From NCBI GenBank assembly GCA_963729165.1, contig CAVSMM010000012.1, forward strand, positions 111,637-175,636: DNA of 64,000 nucleotides, in the 5' to 3' direction. Both the position numbers and the translations under genes were made by a program. Under the pieces are notes generated by a model. The model did no database searches, was not told the DNA's origin, and saw only the letters and a program-made list of their open reading frames with translations. Shown here one piece after another: positions 62,569 through 64,000 of the stretch. The stretch comes from JACCZX01 sp963729165. GTDB lineage: Bacteria > Pseudomonadota > Gammaproteobacteria > Burkholderiales > Burkholderiaceae_F. Every line of letters begins with the position of its first letter. Positions within the stretch are counted from its first letter, which is position 1.

Positions 62569-63089
62569 TTGTCGTGCTCCGCTAGCTCGCGGGCGTTCGG
62601 TCGCGAATGACGCCGGAACGCCGGCAGCGGATTGTCCGCAGCGCCCTGGTACGCGTCTGAAAAAGTTCGCATCTTCGCGGCAGCTTTGACGTGGTCTTGA
62701 TCGGCCCGCAGCAGAAACGACGTGAACCCGACACGGCGCAGAAAGAACAGTTGATCGATCAACACATCACCGATCGCACGCAGATCGCCGCGGTACTTAT
62801 AGCGGCTGCGTAGAACAGCTGCTGTGGAGTAACCGCGCCCGTCGTTGAACACCGGAAAGTCGATCGCAATCAACGGCACCGAACCCAGGTAGGGAAGGAG
62901 CACGGCCGCATCGTCGGTGGGCGACAGGCACACGCCGTGTGCCGACGACGGCGATTGCGTCAGATACAAAGGCAGCGGCAGCAGCATCGCGTTGCCGTTG
63001 TTCGCGAAGGCATCTTCCCCGCCGCGCACGATCGACCAGTCGTCTGCAATCCAGGTGCCTTCGTGAGTCAACACCGGTGCGCGATTCAT
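62565..63089 (-). CDS. DUF934 domain-containing protein (sulfite-reductase accessory)
   Basis: This encodes 174 residues from ATG 63089, overlapping the cysI stop by 4 bp. IAIDFPVFNDGRGYSTAAVL, YRGDLRAIGDVLIDQLFFLRR and GFTSFLLR are the DUF934 core. These proteins are encoded next to cysI in proteobacteria, and I infer a sulfite-reduction role, possibly electron transfer or assembly. It contains no cofactor motif I recognise. Confidence 0.9.
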   Translation of the reverse strand: MNRAPVLTHEGTWIADDWSIVRGGEDAFANNGNAMLLPLPLYLTQSPSSAHGVCLSPTDDAAVLLPYLGSVPLIAIDFPVFNDGRGYSTAAVLRSRYKYRGDLRAIGDVLIDQLFFLRRVGFTSFLLRADQDHVKAAAKMRTFSDAYQGAADNPLPAFRRHSRPNARELAEHDK

Positions 63090-64000
63090 GCGCCCACCTC
63101 TTCGCCGCGTCGTTCGTGCCTCAGAGCGCCTTCGCCATAAACGCGTTCCTTGAACGGAACAGGTCCTACGCGCACGACAGTGTCGATGAAGCGCTCGCCT
63201 TCGTCGCGCAGCGTCACAAACGTATCGATCAAGCGCTCGATCACGTCGGGCATCTGATCGGCTTTGAACGAGGGCCCGATGATGCGCCCGATCGCGACGC
63301 GTTCGCTGCCCGCAGACGAGCCATCGGCTCCTCCCAGCGAAACCTGGTACCACTCATCACCGTCCTTGTCGACGCCGAGGATGCCGATATGACCGACATG
63401 GTGATGCCCGCACGAGTTGATACAGCCGGAAATATTGATGTTGATTTCGCCCAGGTCGTGCACATAATCGAGATCGTCGAAGCGACGTTGGATGCCTTCG
63501 GCGATGGGAATCGACTTCGCGTTCGCAAGCGAACAAAAATCGCCACCGGGGCACGCGATGATGTCGGTGAGCAATCCGATATTCGGCGTCGCCAAACCTG
63601 CAACCTTTGCTTCTTCCCACAGCGCGCGCAGCCGATCCAGCCGCACATCGGGCAGGATCAGATTCTGTTCGTGCGAAACGCGAATCTCACCGAATCCGTA
63701 ACGCTCGGCCCAGTCGGCAACTAGATCCATCTGCTCCGCCGTTGCGTCACCGGGAGCGATGCCGGTCGGCTTCAATGACAGCACCACCGAGCGATAACCC
63801 GATACCCGGTGCGGCTTAACGCTGCGCTCCACCCAGCGTGCAAAAGCGCGATCGGAAATGTGCAGCACTTGCTCATCGAGCGCTTCATAGGGCGCAGGCG
63901 CAAAGTAGCTTGCAACTCGATGCAGCTCCTCGTCAGTTACCGTCGACGGGCCGTCGGCAAACTGCGCAAAGTCGTCCTCGACCTGACGCGCGAACTCTTC
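63086..64000 (-). CDS. cysI: Sulfite (nitrite) reductase haemoprotein, C-terminal part (5' end beyond window)
   Basis: The open frame runs through the window edge at 64000, so only about 304 C-terminal residues are seen. The siroheme/[4Fe-4S] cysteines are in IACPGGDFCSLANAKS and NISGCINSCGHHHVGHIG. The enzyme reduces sulfite to sulfide (or nitrite to ammonia) with six electrons. It is the first visible gene of a coupled cysI-DUF934-cobA operon, each pair overlapping by 4 bp. Confidence 0.92.
   Translation of the reverse strand, partial: EEFARQVEDDFAQFADGPSTVTDEELHRVASYFAPAPYEALDEQVLHISDRAFARWVERSVKPHRVSGYRSVVLSLKPTGIAPGDATAEQMDLVADWAERYGFGEIRVSHEQNLILPDVRLDRLRALWEEAKVAGLATPNIGLLTDIIACPGGDFCSLANAKSIPIAEGIQRRFDDLDYVHDLGEININISGCINSCGHHHVGHIGILGVDKDGDEWYQVSLGGADGSSAGSERVAIGRIIGPSFKADQMPDVIERLIDTFVTLRDEGERFIDTVVRVGPVPFKERVYGEGALRHERRGEEVGA

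Noticed and set aside
1..64000. tRNA, rRNA, insertion sequences, prophage and attachment sites
   Set aside because: No cloverleaf, rRNA-like, transposase, integrase or flanking direct repeat was recognised by eye; a covariance search would be needed to exclude small RNAs.

Overview
The window looks like a chromosomal segment of a Burkholderiales betaproteobacterium, most likely Burkholderiaceae. The signs are high GC with frequent GCGCG/CGATCG-rich codons, a granule-associated phasin, a PHB-depolymerase-family esterase with a CopG regulator, a DUF1800/DUF1501 pair, a TAXI-type TRAP transporter with a fused permease, and a cysI-DUF934-cobA sulfur operon. This assignment is inference from gene content. 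I saw no rRNA or tRNA genes, CRISPR array, insertion sequence or prophage.

Layout. 1-8.3 kb: the end of a cNMP-binding/polyferredoxin protein, an HD-domain protein, a secreted esterase, the DUF1800-DUF1501 export pair and an OmpR-type two-component system. 8.3-16.5 kb: stress and envelope genes (two small heat-shock proteins, NAD(P)HX dehydratase, a YihY-type membrane protein, a Gly/Ser/Gln-repeat protein, a YetF-type protein, a hemerythrin). 16.5-26.7 kb: carbohydrate metabolism (mutarotase-like protein, GH2 glycosidase, galT, galK, UDP-galactopyranose mutase, a glycosyltransferase and a GH1-RmlD fusion). 27.2-32.6 kb: small membrane proteins, an SDR-DoxX fusion, a GDSL hydrolase, DUF2243, DUF4142 and a stand-alone receiver. 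32.8-40.6 kb: an oxidative-stress block on the minus strand (ferritin-like protein, large catalase, hemerythrin, glycine-zipper and GlsB-like proteins) plus a thioredoxin-reductase-like enzyme, a second YetF and the esterase/CopG pair. 40.7-44.5 kb: a histidine kinase coupled to DUF4198 and DsbB, then a secreted protein of 24-residue repeats.

44.6-58.1 kb is the most coherent metabolic region. On one strand lie a D-amino-acid-dehydrogenase-like flavoprotein, a class III aminotransferase, TAXI-TRAP binding protein and permease, a phasin, a VOC protein, an acetyltransferase, the two subunits of a class I fumarase/tartrate dehydratase, a FrdA-like flavoprotein without an iron-sulfur partner, two dehydrogenases of unrelated folds that often act on opposite enantiomers of 2-hydroxyacids, and a CbiX chelatase. 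This looks like uptake and catabolism of an amino or hydroxy dicarboxylic acid. 58.3-60.1 kb holds a flavoprotein and a peroxiredoxin with somewhat different codon use. 60.3-64 kb holds two exported proteins and the siroheme/sulfite-reductase operon, cut by the window end.

A striking property is a belt of single-base frame breaks between about 13.7 and 39.5 kb (GH2, galT, galK, GH1-RmlD, DUF2269, catalase, hemerythrin N-terminus, glycine zipper, GlsB, thioredoxin-reductase-like, YetF, esterase). The segments between breaks still encode well-conserved protein without substitution-type stops, so consensus-sequence indels are at least as likely as gene decay. From 40 to 64 kb all genes are intact.
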